Below are positions 1 through 8,011 of a DNA stretch of 64,000 nt, piece after piece. The notes beneath the pieces are model-generated. The model ran no database searches. It had not been told where the DNA came from and was given only the letters and a program-made list of their open reading frames with translations. Source of the DNA: Paenibacillus lacisoli. Lineage in GTDB: Bacteria > Bacillota > Bacilli > Paenibacillales > Paenibacillaceae. The stretch lies in NCBI RefSeq assembly GCF_030580655.1, contig NZ_JAUQTB010000005.1:186001-250000 (forward strand), read 5' to 3'. Numbering within the stretch: the first letter of the stretch is position 1; the number at the start of each line of letters is the position of its first letter. The translations under genes were made by a program, and so were the position numbers.

Positions 1-385
1 CACCTGCAAATGCCGTACGGTGATGCTTCGTTCCGCCGAAGCGGCGGAAATCCAGCAGACCTTCCGGTGTCCGGTTGAACATTACGCCCATCCGGTCCAT
101 CAGGTGAATGATGCCAGGTGCTGCTTCACACATCGCCTTAACCGGCGGCTGATTAGCTAGGAAGTCACCGCCGTATACGGTATCGTCAAAATGAATCCAA
201 GGAGAGTCGCCCTCCCCTTTTGTATTTACGGCTCCGTTAATGCCGCCCTGTGCACACACAGAGTGCGAGCGTTTAACCGGAACCAGAGAAAACAAATGAA
301 CATGGACGCCTGCCTCAGCGGCCTTGATTGTGGACATGAGGCCTGCCAGGCCTCCGCCCACAACAATGATATTGGATGCTGCCAT
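1..385 (-). CDS. sdhA: Succinate dehydrogenase flavoprotein subunit, N-terminal part
   Basis: This is the catalytic FAD subunit of respiratory complex II, which oxidises succinate to fumarate and passes electrons through SdhB to the membrane quinone. The frame opens with a dinucleotide-binding motif (VVGGGLAG, about residues 7-14) and runs into the family segment HSVCAQGGINGA, where the FAD is bound. The gene is cut by the left window edge, so only about 128 codons are seen. The ATG at 385 has AAGGAG a few bases upstream. It starts only 15 bp after the sdhC stop, so the two are one operon, and sdhB is expected beyond the edge. Confidence 0.95.
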   Translation of the reverse strand, partial: MAASNIIVVGGGLAGLMSTIKAAEAGVHVHLFSLVPVKRSHSVCAQGGINGAVNTKGEGDSPWIHFDDTVYGGDFLANQPPVKAMCEAAPGIIHLMDRMGVMFNRTPEGLLDFRRFGGTKHHRTAFAG

Positions 386-400
386 ATGACCCACTCCTTC

Positions 401-1069
401 TTAACTGATGACTGCTTTCACGGTATTGATAAACGCGGTAGTCTGATCAAACTCCGCGCTGCGGAAGACAAACAGAGTAACAATAAACATGATGGCTACA
501 ACGGCGAACAGTATCATACAGATGTAGGAAGACACACGCTGTGCACGCGGTCCAACCGTAATGCCCCATGCCACGAGGAAGGACCAGAGGCCGTTCGCAA
601 AGTGGAAGGAGGTGGACACTACACCAATGAGGTAGAAAATGAAGAAGACCGGCTGGGTGACGATATTGTGCATCAGCCCTCCAAGCTCTTCATGTGTGAC
701 CTGCCCCAGAGCCACCTGGAAACGGGTATCGTACACGTGCCAGATAATAAATACGAATGTAACAATGCCGCTGACCCGCTGCAGGGTATAACGCCAGTTG
801 CGCTCATAACCGTACCGGTTAACATTGGGCTTCGCCTGATAGGCGATATAGAGACCATAAATTCCGTGGAACAGAAGCGGAAGATAGATCAGTACCGTCT
901 CCAGCACGATCACGAGCGGAAGGCCATTCAGGAAGGCTACGCTTTTGTTGAAGCCGTCCAAGCCTCCTTCCACCGCGGAGAAGTTGGTGATCAAATGCTC
1001 CAGGAAGAACAGCCCGAGCGGAATAACGCCGAGCAATGAATGCAGCTTTCTGGAATAATACCCTTTCAT
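401..1069 (-). CDS. sdhC: Succinate dehydrogenase cytochrome b558 subunit
   Basis: A 222-residue membrane anchor of complex II that holds heme b and the quinone site. It has about five hydrophobic segments with conserved histidines near their ends (for example in FFLEHLITNF and IWHVYDTRF), as in the Bacillus SdhC family, which lacks a separate SdhD. The start MKGYYSRKLHSLLG matches the family N-terminus, and AAAGGGGA lies about 10 bp upstream of the ATG. It is first in the sdhC-sdhA operon. A catabolite-response-like site lies 24 bp upstream of its start, so carbon control is likely. Confidence 0.95.
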   Translation of the reverse strand: MKGYYSRKLHSLLGVIPLGLFFLEHLITNFSAVEGGLDGFNKSVAFLNGLPLVIVLETVLIYLPLLFHGIYGLYIAYQAKPNVNRYGYERNWRYTLQRVSGIVTFVFIIWHVYDTRFQVALGQVTHEELGGLMHNIVTQPVFFIFYLIGVVSTSFHFANGLWSFLVAWGITVGPRAQRVSSYICMILFAVVAIMFIVTLFVFRSAEFDQTTAFINTVKAVIS

Positions 1070-1092
1070 AAACGGTCATTCCCCTTTCCCAT

Positions 1093-1107
1093 AGATAGCG
1101 TTTTCAA
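1093..1107 (-). promoter_or_regulatory. cre-like CcpA site in the sdh leader
   Basis: The minus strand reads TTGAAAACGCTATCT, which fits the Bacillus cre consensus WTGNAANCGNWNNCW at every fixed position. It lies 24 bp upstream of the sdhC start, so it probably falls at or downstream of the promoter, where CcpA-HPr(Ser-P) would block transcription when sugar is plentiful. Confidence 0.6.
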
Positions 1108-1190
1108 TAGTACTTTTTACATTTTATAAAAGAAGGTAAACTACTCCCTGGATAGGAAGGATCGACAAATTGCTCCATTTTTCCATGTTG

Positions 1191-1213
1191 TGAACAACTT
1201 GTGTCATTGTTCA
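1191..1213. promoter_or_regulatory. Inverted repeat between sdhC and lysR, possible operator
   Basis: TGAACA and TGTTCA form an inverted repeat separated by 11 bp in the shared upstream region of the divergent sdhC and LysR genes. The spacing suits a LysR-type recognition site, but nothing beyond symmetry and location supports this. Confidence 0.3.
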
Positions 1214-1241
1214 TGTTACTCTTTTTCAACTTATAATGGAA

Positions 1242-1269
1242 TTGCAATATACTTATTAATTGTTATAAC
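1242..1269 (+). promoter_or_regulatory. Putative sigma-A promoter for the LysR gene
   Basis: TTGCAA, 16 bp, TATAAC, followed about 80 bp later by the TTG start of the regulator. An alternative TATAAT box at 1231 lacks a good -35 box. Confidence 0.4.
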
Positions 1270-1347
1270 CTAGAGACATAAGATAGAAACCGCTATCACT
1301 TTCTTCACCTCTTCCCATCCAATATGGTCTCAAGGAGTGAATCCTCT

Positions 1348-2256
1348 TTGTTTGAAGATATGAATGCATTCGCAATCGTTGTTGAGCAGTCGAGTCTGAA
1401 CCGTGCCTCCAAGCTGCTTAATCTCTCTCAGCCCGCATTGTCCCGCAAAATCGCCAAACTGGAGAGCGAGCTGGGCGTTACCCTGTTCGACCGCCGGGGC
1501 AAACGTCTTGAGCTGACCAGTGTCGGCCAGATCACGTACACGTTCGCATTGGAGCAGCGGCGGCGGCAGAGCCAGTTCCTCCAGACCCTCTCCCAGTTCA
1601 AAAGCGAGCTTCCGCGTTCGCTTACGCTCGGCGCGAGCCTGACTACTCTTCAGACGACGCTCCCCTCGCTGATGAATGAGTTCATGGAACGGCATCCCCA
1701 GACCGAGATGAAGCTGCTGACCGGTAAAACGCTGGAGATTGTCTCTTCTGTAAGGGATAAAAAGGTGGACGTCGGTCTGATCGGCTCCTATATTGATGAA
1801 CCTGGTCTGGTGTGCATCCCCCTGTTTGACGACCATCTGGAGCTGGTTATTCCCCAGAGTCATCCTTTTGTCTCACGCTCCCGCCAGGCACGCCTTGAAG
1901 AGCTGCAGGGCCAGCCGATGATTATGTTCTCCAAAGGGACGCTCTACCGCCGGATGACGGACGATCTGTTCCAGCGGTTTGGCGTCATGCCTGACATCAG
2001 GACAGAGATCGATTCCTTTGAAGCTATTGTGCGGTTACTCCCCATCTTCAAGGCGTCCGCCCTGCTGCCCAAATCGTATCTGCGCGGACAGCTGCTGCGG
2101 GACAACGAGCTGGTCTCCTTTCATATTCCCGAGCTTGAGCAGACCCGCCGGACGACCTGCCTGATTTATGACGACACCGTCGAGCACAGTCCGACAGCCT
2201 TGTATTGGATTACAGAAACGCAGCAGTCCTTCGCCGCCATCCATAGTACCTCATAA
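1348..2256 (+). CDS. LysR-family transcriptional regulator
   Basis: A DNA-binding regulator with the classical LysR plan: an N-terminal winged helix-turn-helix (residues about 5-60, including LNRASKLLNLSQPALSRKIAKLE) and a periplasmic-binding-protein-like effector domain behind it. I chose the TTG at 1348, not the upstream ATG at 1324, because AAGGAGTGA (1332-1340) is spaced correctly only for the TTG; the product is then 302 residues and begins MFEDMNAFAIVV. It is divergent from sdhCA, so it may regulate complex II, itself, or both; the effector cannot be read from sequence. It ends in a terminator shared with the convergent antiporter gene. Confidence 0.9.
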   Translation: MFEDMNAFAIVVEQSSLNRASKLLNLSQPALSRKIAKLESELGVTLFDRRGKRLELTSVGQITYTFALEQRRRQSQFLQTLSQFKSELPRSLTLGASLTTLQTTLPSLMNEFMERHPQTEMKLLTGKTLEIVSSVRDKKVDVGLIGSYIDEPGLVCIPLFDDHLELVIPQSHPFVSRSRQARLEELQGQPMIMFSKGTLYRRMTDDLFQRFGVMPDIRTEIDSFEAIVRLLPIFKASALLPKSYLRGQLLRDNELVSFHIPELEQTRRTTCLIYDDTVEHSPTALYWITETQQSFAAIHSTS

Positions 2257-2260
2257 GAAC

Positions 2261-2304
2261 AAAAAAGGCTCCATGAGCTGCCTTCTTGGCAGACATTGGA
2301 GCCT
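2261..2304. terminator. Bidirectional terminator between lysR and antiporter
   Basis: AGGCTCCA and TGGAGCCT enclose an inner CTGCC/GGCAG stem. On the minus strand the hairpin is followed by six T, a clear intrinsic terminator for the antiporter transcript. Confidence 0.85.
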
Positions 2305-2314
2305 GAATGTTGTG

Positions 2315-3562
2315 CTAGGCTGGGTTCCGGCTGTTTTCACCGTTAATTTCCAGCCCCAGCCGCCGCGCTGCCCAGGCTGTCGTGCTTGCCTGCAGCAGGA
2401 TGGTCAGCATGATGGCCATGAATGTCACTGAGGCGATAATCTCGCCATGGGCAACGCCCGTTGCAATAATAATACCGGACAGCGCAGCCGGAATCACCCC
2501 GGTCTCCCGGACCCACATCATGAAGAGAAGCTCCTGCCAAGACCATCGTGATTGGCGGTCAGGCAGTGCGGAGACGAGAACCGTCAGTGGACGCGCGGCC
2601 AGCATCAGGATCAGAACTACACCCAGACTTGGCCAAAAATAGTGACCTAGTGCCTGGAAGTTAACCTGGCTGCCCAGGAGAATGAAGATCAGCATGCGCA
2701 TCATCAGCGTCAGATTGTCCGCAACCATTCCCATCTCGTTCATCTTGGCCTCCATAGAGAGACCGAAGATATGCGCATTCCCCCAGATTAACCCGGCCGC
2801 AAAAGCAGCCATATACCCGCTGACATGCAGGAGATCGCCGGCGAGGTACGAAGATAGGGCCACCACAATCATTGCAATCGTTGTATACTCCTGCAAAATG
2901 CCGATTCTCAGATGCGCAACCAGATAATTCACACCAGCTGCAAGGATGAAGCCGATGACGATGCCCCCGATAGCCGTTCTGAGAAAGTCCCAGGTCATCG
3001 TCTGTACATGAAGCCGGCCTCCTTCCACAGCCGCTAGCAGCGCAAAAGTAACAATCGAGCCTGTCGCATCATTAAAAGCCGACTCACTCTCCACCGTAAT
3101 GCGTACCCGCTCACGTATGCTTACTTGGCGGAAAACGGGAATGATGGAAGCCGGATCGGTCGAAGCAATAACCGCGGCGACCAGCAGAGCGAACATCCAG
3201 TCTATGCCGAACAGGTAGTGAACGCCTGTCCCGACAATGCCCACAGTCACCAGGACGCCGGGGACACTCAGCATGGACACTGTAAGCCAGACTTTCCGTA
3301 GGCCCTCCAGACGCAAATTTCGTCCCCCGTCGAACAGAATCAATACAGAACCTGCTGTCAAAATAAATTGATTAATCACCGAGCTGCCCGGTTCATGAAT
3401 GAGACCGAGTCCGGGTCCGATCAGCATGCCTGCCGCGATAAAAAGCACAACGTCCGGCAGCTTCAGCAGGGCAGCGAAACGGCCGGCAAACATGCCGACC
3501 GCCAGAATGAATAATAGTAGAAGTAATACATGGTGGATCATTTCCGTAGCCGAGGATTCCAT
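2315..3562 (-). CDS. CPA1-family monovalent cation:proton antiporter
   Basis: A polytopic membrane exchanger with about 12 hydrophobic segments. It shows family signatures: a GxxIGPGLGL-type loop early on, the FDGGRNL segment, and the ASTDPASIIPVF and ESAFNDATGSI motifs that hold the ion-binding aspartates. The start is taken as the ATG at 3562, which has GAGAAGGGA about 7 bp upstream; this gives 415 residues and drops an upstream in-frame ATG at 3601. It lies about 100 bp downstream of ktrA on the same strand with no visible terminator between, so it may export K+ or Na+ as part of the same osmotic unit. The ion cannot be told from sequence. Confidence 0.9.
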   Translation of the reverse strand: MESSATEMIHHVLLLLLFILAVGMFAGRFAALLKLPDVVLFIAAGMLIGPGLGLIHEPGSSVINQFILTAGSVLILFDGGRNLRLEGLRKVWLTVSMLSVPGVLVTVGIVGTGVHYLFGIDWMFALLVAAVIASTDPASIIPVFRQVSIRERVRITVESESAFNDATGSIVTFALLAAVEGGRLHVQTMTWDFLRTAIGGIVIGFILAAGVNYLVAHLRIGILQEYTTIAMIVVALSSYLAGDLLHVSGYMAAFAAGLIWGNAHIFGLSMEAKMNEMGMVADNLTLMMRMLIFILLGSQVNFQALGHYFWPSLGVVLILMLAARPLTVLVSALPDRQSRWSWQELLFMMWVRETGVIPAALSGIIIATGVAHGEIIASVTFMAIMLTILLQASTTAWAARRLGLEINGENSRNPA

Positions 3563-3609
3563 AGCTGTTCCCTTCTCTTCTTGACGAATATATTGCCTCA
3601 TTTGTTATT

Positions 3610-3639
3610 TTCTAATAAGACCTATTCTAATGAGACCTA
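3610..3639. repeat. Tandem 15-bp repeat between ktrA and the antiporter
   Basis: Two head-to-tail copies, TTCTAATAAGACCTA and TTCTAATGAGACCTA, differing at one base, fill the gap between the two genes. Confidence 0.8.
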
Positions 3640-3660
3640 TTATGATTATTTCCCCGGTAA

Positions 3661-4326
3661 TTACACATTTACTACCTGCTGCTCAAACTGTGTAATATTT
3701 TCGTTCGAACCGATCACGACCATAATATCCCCCTGACGGAGCTGGTCCATTGCTGTTGGTGCAATAATAATGCCTTCCGGCTTGTGTACGGCTACAATGC
3801 TGCAGCCATAACGGGCGCGGGAGTTCACTTCAGATAATGTCTTACCGTTCAGACATCCGGGCACTGTTAATTCCACGATGCTGTAATCCTTGGACAGCTC
3901 AATATAATCAAGCAAATTCGGGGTTACCAGCTGATGAGCAACCCGCACGCCCATGTCCCGTTCAGGATAGATAACCCGGTCTACACCAAGTTTGGTAAGC
4001 GCGCGCCCGTGCAAAGTCGAGATGGCCTTAGCGACAACCTGATTGACACCCAGCTCCTTCAGCAGGATGGTGGCCAGAATACTCATCTGGATGTCATCAC
4101 CAATCGCAACGATCCCGCAGTCAAAGTTGCGGATACCGAGAGACCGGAGCGTCTCTTCATCCGTTGCGTCAGCGATCACCGCATGAGTCAGGAGCTCGCT
4201 CATCTCGTGCACCACATCTTCGTCACGGTCGATGCCGAGCACCTCATATCCCAGTTCCATGAGCTCCAGCGCAAGGCTGGAGCCGAAGCGGCCCAAACCG
4301 ATTACCGCAAATTGCTGTATCTTCAT
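3661..4326 (-). CDS. ktrA: Ktr potassium uptake regulatory subunit (RCK/TrkA-N)
   Basis: This is the cytoplasmic gating ring of the KtrAB potassium transporter. It has an N-terminal Rossmann domain (AVIGLGRFGSSLA, about residues 6-18, binds ATP/ADP/NAD) and a C-terminal RCK_C domain after residue about 135, a known c-di-AMP-binding module in this family. The ATG at 4326 gives the family N-terminus MKIQQFAVIGLGRFG; an in-frame ATG at 4338 sits too close to its GGGAG. The start is 18 bp past the ktrB stop, so they form an operon. With the c-di-AMP riboswitch in front of ktrB, the system may be controlled by c-di-AMP both as RNA and as protein. Confidence 0.92.
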   Translation of the reverse strand: MKIQQFAVIGLGRFGSSLALELMELGYEVLGIDRDEDVVHEMSELLTHAVIADATDEETLRSLGIRNFDCGIVAIGDDIQMSILATILLKELGVNQVVAKAISTLHGRALTKLGVDRVIYPERDMGVRVAHQLVTPNLLDYIELSKDYSIVELTVPGCLNGKTLSEVNSRARYGCSIVAVHKPEGIIIAPTAMDQLRQGDIMVVIGSNENITQFEQQVVNV

Positions 4327-4344
4327 TATCCTTGTCATACTCCC

Positions 4345-5685
4345 TTATCCAATAATCATTTTACCTTCCGGATGGCGGTACAGCTCTTTGCCTTTCTTAG
4401 GTCCAAGCGCGTACGCCAGAGTCAGCGGTCCAAGACGGCCCGCAAACATCGTTATACAGATCAGCACTTTGCCGATCGTCGTTAAATGGGGGGTCAGCCC
4501 CATCGATAGCCCTACGGTACCGAAGGCCGAAGTCGTCTCGAATAATATACTGAGAAAACTCGCGCTCTCCGTTGTTGTCAGGGCCATCGTGACCATAATG
4601 ACCAGCAGCAGAGCCAGCAGAGAAATAGTCAGTGCCTTGAAAATTCGCTCCTGCGCCAGACGGTACCGGAACATCACGATATCATCACGACCGCGGATCA
4701 TCGCAATCACAGCACCGATCATGATCGTAAAGGTCGTCGTCTTGATACCGCCGCCGGTAGATCCTGGTGAAGCCCCTATAAACATAAGAATAATAATGAA
4801 AAACTGTGTGGCCTGCCGCAGGCCGCCGATATCCAGCGTATTAGCGCCTGCCGTACGTGGTGTGACCGACTGGAAAAACGCACCGAGCAGCTTGCCTCCC
4901 CAGTTCAGGGAACCGAGCGTTCTCGGATTAGTGAATTCAAAGATGAAAATAACAACCGCACCGAACACAATCAGAAACGCCGTCATCGACAATACCACCT
5001 TGGTATGCAGTGACAGCTTACGGTTCTTCCGGTATTCAACCAGATCAGACATGACCACAAATCCGATGCCCCCGGAAATGATAAGAAACATAGCCACAAA
5101 GTTCACTATTGGATCATATACATAACCGGTCAAACTCCGGTATTCGCCAAACAGGTCAAACCCCGCATTATTAAACATGGAGATGGAATGCCAAATTCCA
5201 AAATAAACAGCTCTTCCGAAAGGCATATCGAAAGCCCAGCGGGCAGCGAACAGCGCCGCGCAGACCGCCTCAATCGTCAACGAATAGATCATGACCTTAC
5301 GGATCAGACGCACAATTCCTTCCATCGTATTCTGATTCATCGCCTCCTGGAGAATCAGACGGTCTCGCAGTGAAATCCGGCGCTTGAATACGAGTGCTAC
5401 CAAGGTAGCCATGGTCATAAACCCCAGACCACCCAGCTGAATAAGAAGCATAATGACAACCTGACCGAATGTAGTAAAATCAAGCCCGGTATCTCTCACG
5501 ACAAGCCCGGTCACACAGGTGGCAGATGTGGCAGTAAACAAAGCATCTATAAAAGGCAGATGCCTGCCGCTGGTGTTGGAGACGGGCAGCATTAACAGCA
5601 GGCCGCCGAGCAAAATAATGGCTGCAAAACCCAATACCAGAATCCGGGGGGGAGATAACTTCAGCCATTTCAGCTTTGAATTCAA
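4345..5685 (-). CDS. ktrB: Ktr potassium channel subunit (TrkH/KtrB family)
   Basis: The membrane pore of the KtrAB potassium uptake system. It carries four pseudo-repeats of a TM-pore-TM unit; selectivity-filter-like segments can be seen at ATCVTGLV, FNNAGFDL, GASPGSTGGGIKT and TTSAFGTVGLS. The start is placed at TTG 5685, preceded by ATGAGGTG at normal spacing, which gives MNSKLKWLKLSPPRILVLG and 446 residues, close to the family length; the frame stays open for 50 more codons upstream but these run through the riboswitch. Expression is predicted to fall when c-di-AMP is high. Confidence 0.93.
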   Translation of the reverse strand: MNSKLKWLKLSPPRILVLGFAAIILLGGLLLMLPVSNTSGRHLPFIDALFTATSATCVTGLVVRDTGLDFTTFGQVVIMLLIQLGGLGFMTMATLVALVFKRRISLRDRLILQEAMNQNTMEGIVRLIRKVMIYSLTIEAVCAALFAARWAFDMPFGRAVYFGIWHSISMFNNAGFDLFGEYRSLTGYVYDPIVNFVAMFLIISGGIGFVVMSDLVEYRKNRKLSLHTKVVLSMTAFLIVFGAVVIFIFEFTNPRTLGSLNWGGKLLGAFFQSVTPRTAGANTLDIGGLRQATQFFIIILMFIGASPGSTGGGIKTTTFTIMIGAVIAMIRGRDDIVMFRYRLAQERIFKALTISLLALLLVIMVTMALTTTESASFLSILFETTSAFGTVGLSMGLTPHLTTIGKVLICITMFAGRLGPLTLAYALGPKKGKELYRHPEGKMIIG

Positions 5686-5712
5686 CCGTTTCACCTCATT
5701 TGTAAATTCACG

Positions 5713-5741
5713 AAAAAAAGACACCGGAAAACCCGTGTCTA
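5713..5741 (-). terminator. Riboswitch-controlled terminator before ktrB
   Basis: On the minus strand AGACAC...GTGTCT with an inner GG/CC stem is followed by seven T. It lies between the aptamer and the ktrB start, the expected expression platform of the ydaO class. Confidence 0.85.
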
Positions 5742-5749
5742 CTGGTTCC

Positions 5750-5880
5750 TGCTGATGATCACCTACGAGGTTAGCTGACGGATTCGGACATATGCAGGCT
5801 GCCCTATTCGGTCGGCAGCGCCGTCCGAAATTCACCCCAATTCATGGTTCCCCCGTTTTCCTATGGAAATTCGGTTATCT
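5750..5880 (-). promoter_or_regulatory. Cyclic di-AMP riboswitch (ydaO/yuaA class)
   Basis: The minus strand holds the conserved blocks of this class in order: GGGGGAACC, TTGGGGTGAAT, AGGGCAGC, then CCGAATCCGTCAGCTAACCT followed by CGTAGG. In Bacillus the same element controls ktrAB; ligand binding favours the terminator and switches potassium import off. Here a terminator hairpin follows directly. Confidence 0.95.
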
Positions 5881-5926
5881 TATTTGATTCGCTGCTTGTT
5901 TTTATCTTTTGTACATTTGCATAGAG

Positions 5927-5955
5927 ATTATAATGCTAGTTACCTGTGCACACAA
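5927..5955 (-). promoter_or_regulatory. Sigma-A promoter of the riboswitch-ktrBA unit
   Basis: TTGTGT, 17 bp, TATAAT, about 50 bp upstream of the aptamer. The remaining stretch up to 6184 shows no gene; it must also hold the promoter of the divergent protease gene, which I could not place. Confidence 0.8.
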
Positions 5956-6184
5956 AAATGGTTTAGTCGGAATTAGCCCGATTTTGACCAAAAAGCTTCA
6001 ATCCGGCTGATCGCAAGCAGTTTTTCCATCTCTTTCACACACTTTCTGTTTTTTTCATCCACTATCATCTTAAATGTAAGGTACTGGTTATTAAGCCTCC
6101 CCGTATGCTATTGTTAAATTTGTTGTACCCGGCCTCGGGCCTGGGCAGAATAACAGGGATTAGGCTTGAACAAGGAGGAATTAG

Positions 6185-7906
6185 ATGAAAAGTTCTATAG
6201 GATCAGAGACTGCTGAAGCATCCGCAAATCAATACAGAAGGCTGATTGTACTGGCCGTGATCGGCCTTGTGCTATTCTTTGTTCTTCAAATTATGCTCCC
6301 GTCACTGACAAATCAGTCATCGGATCTGCCGGAAGGCGGCATGATTACCAAAGAGCAGGCCGCTCAGAAGGCCCGGCAGTTTGCAGACAGCGTATGGGGG
6401 CCTGGAACGGAAGCAGGCGAGCCGCTCGTTATCTATCATTCCAGATCGGACTTTTACGGCTACTTGTCCAAGGAGAATTTAATCGGGGATTATGATAAGA
6501 AATGGAACCGCAAGTATCCTTATGACGTATTCCGTGTCCAGTTAAAAGGAGCGGCGAACGGTCAGGATGCAGCCGTCGACATCAATATGAGCAGCGGCCA
6601 AACCGTCGGCTTCCAGGTTAAGAGTAGTGACAAGAATGCAGCCCGGGCTGCCGCAACGGAGGACCCGGCTGCCAAAGATATGCTGATGCGCATCGCTGAG
6701 AGCGGCATGCAGCTGAACGAGAAGGAGCAGCTGGCGGGACCGGTGCTGAAGCTCTTCGGATATGACCCCTCCCAGCTCGAATTGATGACAGGGACCGATC
6801 AGTCGGGACTGACCTACCGCGTCAAGGATGCCGCAATCGGTCAGTCCAGGCTTGAGCTGAAATTCGCTTTTGAACAGGGAGCCGTTACGGCCTTTGCACC
6901 CGTCTTTTCCGTTCCGGCTGCCCACACTCAATATGTTGATGATCAGACCAAGCTGGCTAATTGGCTGTATTGGATCGGTTATGTGGTCCTGACCTTTATC
7001 CTGGGCGTGCTCGCCATCGTGTACAGCATTCTTACACGGCACCACACCAGCTTCGCCCGCGGGGCGGCCTTATCGGTTATCTACTTTGTGGTAGCCATGG
7101 TCGGCACACTGAATATGCTGCCTGCTCTGCAGGCAAGCGGAACCACCGGCGGCATTCTGGTATTCGGCATGATCATCCAGGCTATGTACACGCTCGTGAT
7201 GGCTGTCATACTCTATCTCTCCCTTGTTGGAGGCGACGGGTTATGGCGGAAGCAGGGAAGAAATCTGTGGCTGCGCGCTTCTGAGCCAGGCTTCGCTTCC
7301 TACACGCTGCACAGTATGTACCGCGGTTACCTCTGGGCCTTGATCCTGCTGGGCGTGCAGTCGGTCATCTTCGTGATCCTGCAGCTGACCATCCATACCT
7401 GGTCTACCACGGACGAGACACAGTCCCCTTACAACACGATCTATCCGTGGCTGATGCCGATTCTGGCGTGGATGGCCGGAATCGGAGAAGAAGGGGTGTA
7501 CCGTCTATTCGGTATTCCAATGCTGAAGAAGATCGTCCGCAGCACCTTTGTGGCGAGCCTGCTGTCCTCGCTGATCTGGGCTTTCGGCCATACGCTGTAT
7601 CCGATCTACCCGGTCAGCACACGCCCGATCGAGCTTGCCATCATCGGTTTGCTCTTCAGCTTTGTGTTCCTGCGCTACGGCTTTGCTACGGTCGTATTCA
7701 GCCATGTGGTATTTGACAGTGTACTTATGGGCATCAGCCTGATTGCCATGGGAGACGCAGTTAACGTTATTGCAGGCATATTCTGGATCGTTCTTCCGGC
7801 CATTGTCGGTTACGTGATCTATCGTTTTAACCGCAACCGCAAGTTTGCACCACAGCAGCCGGCTGTACAGCCTTATGGTACAGCCGGCCCGGGAACGGTG
7901 GAATAA
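6185..7906 (+). CDS. CPBP-family intramembrane glutamic endopeptidase with extracytoplasmic N-terminal domain
   Basis: An intramembrane protease of the CPBP (Abi/CAAX-like) family. The C-terminal half has the three family motifs: EExxxR (E435-E436, GEEGVYRLF), FxxxH in WAFGHTLYP, and HxxxD-like SHVVFD, which form the active site within the membrane. In front lie one TM segment (about residues 20-40), a soluble region to about 255, and further TM segments. The soluble part, preceded by one anchor, should be outside the cell. Strong AAGGAGG before the ATG. A lone gene with its own terminator; its substrate is unknown. At 573 residues it is much longer than the 200-300 residues usual for bare CPBP proteins. 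Confidence 0.88.
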   Translation: MKSSIGSETAEASANQYRRLIVLAVIGLVLFFVLQIMLPSLTNQSSDLPEGGMITKEQAAQKARQFADSVWGPGTEAGEPLVIYHSRSDFYGYLSKENLIGDYDKKWNRKYPYDVFRVQLKGAANGQDAAVDINMSSGQTVGFQVKSSDKNAARAAATEDPAAKDMLMRIAESGMQLNEKEQLAGPVLKLFGYDPSQLELMTGTDQSGLTYRVKDAAIGQSRLELKFAFEQGAVTAFAPVFSVPAAHTQYVDDQTKLANWLYWIGYVVLTFILGVLAIVYSILTRHHTSFARGAALSVIYFVVAMVGTLNMLPALQASGTTGGILVFGMIIQAMYTLVMAVILYLSLVGGDGLWRKQGRNLWLRASEPGFASYTLHSMYRGYLWALILLGVQSVIFVILQLTIHTWSTTDETQSPYNTIYPWLMPILAWMAGIGEEGVYRLFGIPMLKKIVRSTFVASLLSSLIWAFGHTLYPIYPVSTRPIELAIIGLLFSFVFLRYGFATVVFSHVVFDSVLMGISLIAMGDAVNVIAGIFWIVLPAIVGYVIYRFNRNRKFAPQQPAVQPYGTAGPGTVE

Positions 7907-7950
7907 CTTCTGTCAGCCTCAAATATTCACATATCAAGCAAAGTGACTTC

Positions 7951-7999
7951 AATCAAAAGAGCCTTAGCCCTGTCAGAAGGGGCTAAGGCTCTTTTGATT
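7951..7999. terminator. Bidirectional terminator between CPBP gene and uvrC
   Basis: A near-perfect long inverted repeat (AATCAAAAGAGCCTTAGCCC with its complement) around a short loop, with A and T runs on its flanks, lies between two convergent genes. Confidence 0.9.
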
Positions 8000-8011
8000 G
8001 AACTACTGCAT

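Noticed and set aside
191..1039. A 282-codon plus-strand frame opposite sdhA/sdhC
   Set aside because: It is the antisense shadow of two clear complex II genes, and its product has no coherent composition.
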